A stretch of DNA of 64,000 nt. Source: Bacteroidota bacterium (lineage in GTDB: Bacteria; Bacteroidota; Bacteroidia; Chitinophagales; Chitinophagaceae). The translations under genes were made by a program, and so were the position numbers. The stretch lies in the NCBI GenBank assembly GCA_023424015.1, contig JAFAEM010000001.1, positions 34,276-98,275 of the forward strand, written 5' to 3'. This document shows positions 61,467 to 64,000 of this stretch, one piece after another; positions within the stretch are counted from its first letter, which is position 1, and each line of letters begins with the position of its first letter. Under the pieces are notes generated by a model that was not told where the DNA came from, searched no databases, and saw nothing but the letters and a program-made list of their open reading frames with translations.

Positions 61467-61527
61467 TATATCCCAGGCTTGGGTGATAGGGTTTAAAATT
61501 CTTAACATTGCACAGCAATTTCATTGT

Positions 61528-62196
61528 TTGAAAATTAAGACACTCATACTATTTGTTTGCACGCTTTCCTCATTTTACGCTATTGCGCAGCCAACGCAGT
61601 TTAGCATGGCAACCGATGTGACGGTAGTACGCAGTTTTAAAAAAGATCAGAAATTCTGGAGCATTGGGCAAACTGTTGCGGGACATTTTCATTTTACGAA
61701 AAAGGACGGGCTCTACCTATTGTTTACCTACGCAGGTAATGGCAAATTCAGCAACCAGCTCAACGCGACCGCGAAAGATTCTGCGACCATACCCCAGGGA
61801 GTTAGTTATACCAATAAAGCGAATCTTTCTTACAGGCATATCTCCGTTGGCTGGAGACATTACCTGAAAGGCGCATTCAATGCTGAAGAAGACTGGAATC
61901 TCTATGGCTATGGCGGATTCGGATTGATGTTTGGCCGGGTTCAAAACCTGCATTCGATCAGGATCGACACTTCAAACTATGAATTGCCGGTTTTGTCGGG
62001 GGAAGGCAACTTCAAACGGTTGACTTTTGACCTGGGACTTGGGTTTGAAGTATATGCCGGCGGCAATGTTTATTTTTACGCCGAAGCAAGAACGCTGATT
62101 GCTACGACAGGATATCCCAGCAGATATTTATTTGTTAATAACGATGCTCCGCTTACCGGCTCAATTAATCTTGGTGCCCGGATACTTTTCGATTAA
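61528..62196 (+). CDS. Outer-membrane beta-barrel protein
   Basis: 222 residues. TTG 61528 is the best start because it begins exactly at a signal peptide (LKIKTLILFVCTLSSFYAIAQ as translated, Met at position 1); upstream in-frame sequence is not a signal peptide. The body has alternating amphipathic strands (QFSMATDVTVVRSFKKD, GLYLLFTYAGNGKFS, LYGYGGFGLMFGRV, FEVYAGGNVYFYAEART) and ends in NLGARILFD. It resembles small OmpW/OmpA-like barrels of Bacteroidota. It lies 114 bp after the peptidase stop, beyond a terminator, and 18 bp before the epimerase gene. Function is unknown. Confidence 0.72.
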   Translation: MKIKTLILFVCTLSSFYAIAQPTQFSMATDVTVVRSFKKDQKFWSIGQTVAGHFHFTKKDGLYLLFTYAGNGKFSNQLNATAKDSATIPQGVSYTNKANLSYRHISVGWRHYLKGAFNAEEDWNLYGYGGFGLMFGRVQNLHSIRIDTSNYELPVLSGEGNFKRLTFDLGLGFEVYAGGNVYFYAEARTLIATTGYPSRYLFVNNDAPLTGSINLGARILFD

Positions 62197-62214
62197 AACG
62201 CATTTGAAATTATT

Positions 62215-63336
62215 ATGAACAGGCATGAAACGCTTCGGATCCAAAAAATAGAACTATTTAAACTTTTTGTCCCGCTCAAAGAACCCTTTATTATATCCCT
62301 CGGTCCCATCCCCGCCGCTGAAAATGTTTTGGTGATCATTCATACCGAAGAAGGTATAACAGGTTATGGTGAATGTAGCCCGTTTATGAGCATTAACGGA
62401 GAGAGTATGGATACGGGTTTTGTAGTGGGACAGTATTTTGCCCGTTTGCTCAAAGGAAAGAATGCCCTGGATATCGAAGAATGCGTGGCCGAAATGGATC
62501 GCCTGATCTATGGTAACAACAGTATCAAGAGCGCATTTGATATTGCCCTTTATGATATCGCCGCGCAAAATGCCGGGCTTCCACTTTATAGGTTCCTGGG
62601 TGGTGATAATACAAAAACAATCGTCACCGACTACACCGTAAGTATTGGTGACCCGGAGAAGATGGCCGCCGATGCGGTTAAAATCAAGCAGGAGGGTTAC
62701 CCGGCAATAAAAATTAAGCTGGGTAAACATGGCCCTACAGATGTGGAACGCATAAGGGCGATTCGCGAAGCGGTAGGTGATGAGATCCCTTTGCGGATCG
62801 ATGCCAACCAGGGCTGGAAGCCGGACGAAGCACTCAGCACCTTAAAAGCCTTGGAACAATTCGGTATTCAGCATTGCGAAGAACCCATACCCCGGTGGGC
62901 ATTTATGGAATTGCCCAAATTGAGACAACAAAGTCCGATACCGATCATGAGTGATGAAAGTTGTGGTGACGAACACGATGCGGAAAGGCTGATCCAGCTC
63001 CAGGCTTGCGATTATATGAATATCAAACTGGGAAAATCAGGAGGTATATTCAAAGCCTTGAAGATGGTAAAGCTGGCGGAAGATGCCAATATTCATCTAC
63101 AGGTCGGTGCCTTCATGGAGTCAAGGCTGGCCATGACCGCTTTCGCACATTTTTCCCTGTGCAGCCCGATCATACAGCATTTTGATTTTGACACCTGCCT
63201 TATGTTTAGTGAAGACCCTGTAACCGGCGGTATCGTTTATGAAAATAACGGGGTTATCAAAGTACCCGAAGACCCCGGCCTTGGAGCACGTGTTAGTGAG
63301 GATTGGCTGAGCCGGCTGGAAAAAGTTGTGGTGTAG
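62215..63336 (+). CDS. Dipeptide epimerase (enolase superfamily, MLE subgroup)
   Basis: 373 residues. An N-terminal capping domain (1-130) is followed by a (beta/alpha)7-beta barrel. The acid/base Lys pair is visible in AIKIKLGKHG and NIKLGKSGG. Metal ligands are Asp in LRIDANQGW, Glu in CEEPIPRW and Asp in IMSDESCGD. HFDFDTCLMF holds the Asp-x-Asp motif that binds the dipeptide amino group in dipeptide epimerases, which separates it from muconate lactonising enzyme. It interconverts L,L- and L,D-dipeptides in the cytoplasm. The S46 dipeptidyl peptidase nearby suggests use in peptide scavenging; murein recycling is the alternative. The exact dipeptide is not known. Confidence 0.9.
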   Translation: MNRHETLRIQKIELFKLFVPLKEPFIISLGPIPAAENVLVIIHTEEGITGYGECSPFMSINGESMDTGFVVGQYFARLLKGKNALDIEECVAEMDRLIYGNNSIKSAFDIALYDIAAQNAGLPLYRFLGGDNTKTIVTDYTVSIGDPEKMAADAVKIKQEGYPAIKIKLGKHGPTDVERIRAIREAVGDEIPLRIDANQGWKPDEALSTLKALEQFGIQHCEEPIPRWAFMELPKLRQQSPIPIMSDESCGDEHDAERLIQLQACDYMNIKLGKSGGIFKALKMVKLAEDANIHLQVGAFMESRLAMTAFAHFSLCSPIIQHFDFDTCLMFSEDPVTGGIVYENNGVIKVPEDPGLGARVSEDWLSRLEKVVV

Positions 63337-63342
63337 CGCATA

Positions 63343-64000
63343 CAGCCCCATCGGTGCGGCGTTTTGGTAGCACAAACACCCACGAGATAATTTGAGTGCC
63401 GTAGGCACGAGGTTTTGTGCCAACGTAATGATCAAAACATTTTTGAATAAATATTTTCAAAAAACGAATCCACCAAAACGTCACCCCTACGGGGTTCATA
63501 TCCTCTATTACATCGTTTTCTACCATAACGTCGTGCCTACGGCACTTTGGTGTTTTCGGTCTTAAATTGATTCTTCTGTTTTTGGATTTGGCATGATGGG
63601 ATCATCCGACAATCAATGTCGCATGCTAAAATTCACAATTGAATTCCAGATTTGAATCTTCCGGGATCACAGCCCCAGCGGGGCGGCGTTTTGGTAGCAA
63701 TAAACGAACCCGTAGCAATTGAGTGCCGTAGGCACGACGTTATGGTCCAATAAAACGATCAAAACATTCGCGAATAAATATTTTCATAACGAATCCACCA
63801 AAACATCACCCCTACGGGGTTCAAATCTCTTGGGGTAATATATTCTACCATAACGTCGTGCCTACGGCACTTTGGTGTTTTCGGTCTTAAATCGATTCTT
63901 CTGTCTTTGGATTTGGCAATGATGGGATCATCCGACAATCATTGTCGCATGCTAAAATTCACAATTGAATTCCCGATTTGAATCTTCCGGGATCACAGCC
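63343..64000. repeat. About 327-bp tandem repeat of nested palindromic REP-like modules
   Basis: Two full units (63343-63669 and 63670-63995) and the start of a third (63996 on) run to the window edge and continue beyond it. Each unit contains GC-rich palindromes GTGCCGTAGGCAC, ACCCCTACGGGGT and GTGCCTACGGCAC, each next to a GACGTTTTGGT-like foot. In unit 2 the 25-bp segments 63722-63746 and 63847-63871 are exact inverted copies. No gene is supported in 63337-64000. It resembles a REP/BIME cluster of the kind moved by RAYT transposases, but none is in the window. Confidence 0.85.

Noticed and set aside
63293..63526. Minus-strand frame across the epimerase end and the first repeat unit
   Set aside because: It reads through palindromic repeats and is not preserved in the second unit, so it is a by-product of the repeat.
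1..64000. tRNA, rRNA, CRISPR array, prophage or intact insertion sequence
   Set aside because: No cloverleaf, regularly spaced repeat-spacer pattern, integrase or transposase gene was seen; the right-edge repeat has no transposase within the window.

Overview
The window looks like a chromosomal piece of a soil- or plant-associated Bacteroidota, most likely family Chitinophagaceae. The evidence is a SusC/SusD pair driven by an ECF sigma factor and a FecR with a DUF4974-like tail, four proteins with type IX secretion (T9SS) C-terminal domains, three Chitinophaga-type GH144-like proteins, an S46 dipeptidyl peptidase, and A-rich translation starts with few Shine-Dalgarno sequences. No rRNA, tRNA, CRISPR array or intact insertion sequence was seen.

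Region 1 (1-29615, all minus strand) is one large polysaccharide utilization locus (PUL). In transcription order it carries an ECF sigma factor, FecR, SusC, SusD, a LamG lipoprotein, a very large VCBS/ASPIC lipoprotein, a GH144-like lipoprotein, a second GH144-like enzyme, a PKD protein with a type B T9SS tail, a third GH144-like enzyme with binding modules, a secreted Gfo/Idh/MocA oxidoreductase, DoxX, a GH43-like protein with a discoidin domain, an SGNH hydrolase, a GH3 beta-glucosidase, GH172 (DUF2961), an S1 sulfatase, an esterase and a GH30 enzyme cut by the window edge. Three GH144-like proteins plus GH3 point to beta-1,2-glucan; the sulfatase, esterases, GH30, GH43 and GH172 suggest a decorated or mixed substrate. 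Candidate hairpins separate fecR from susC and the binding-protein genes from the enzyme genes. An 11-unit octamer array with G-quadruplex potential lies between two GH144 genes.

Region 2 (29874-40330, plus strand) is a phenylacetyl-CoA degradation operon (paaA, paaB, paaC, paaD, paaG, paaI). A 6.5-kb block between paaA and paaB encodes an ethanolamine-type permease, a gamma-glutamyl-amine synthetase, an iron alcohol dehydrogenase, an aldehyde dehydrogenase and a gamma-glutamyl hydrolase. Together these would convert an amino alcohol such as ethanolamine to a gamma-glutamylated acid and then release glutamate and glycine. paaE is not in the window.

Region 3 (40342-47835) holds a glycerate kinase and three T9SS cargo genes, each followed by a strong terminator. 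The first two share a similar upstream leader.

Region 4 (47857-51280) is a signalling module: an NtrC-type regulator, a receiver-only protein and a CHASE3-like histidine kinase. Region 5 (51317-57607) is a stress-type island: small membrane proteins, an FAD oxidoreductase, two small soluble proteins, topoisomerase IB, a DUF2383 protein, a short-chain dehydrogenase and a 58-residue basic protein.

Region 6 (57647-57766) is a clear TPP riboswitch followed by an intrinsic terminator, but no thiamine gene follows it. It sits downstream of the dehydrogenase gene and points into a gene on the opposite strand. Region 7 (58184-63336) is obg, an S46 dipeptidyl peptidase, an outer-membrane beta-barrel protein and a dipeptide epimerase. 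The right edge (63343-64000) is a roughly 327-bp tandem repeat made of nested palindromic modules and continues beyond the window.
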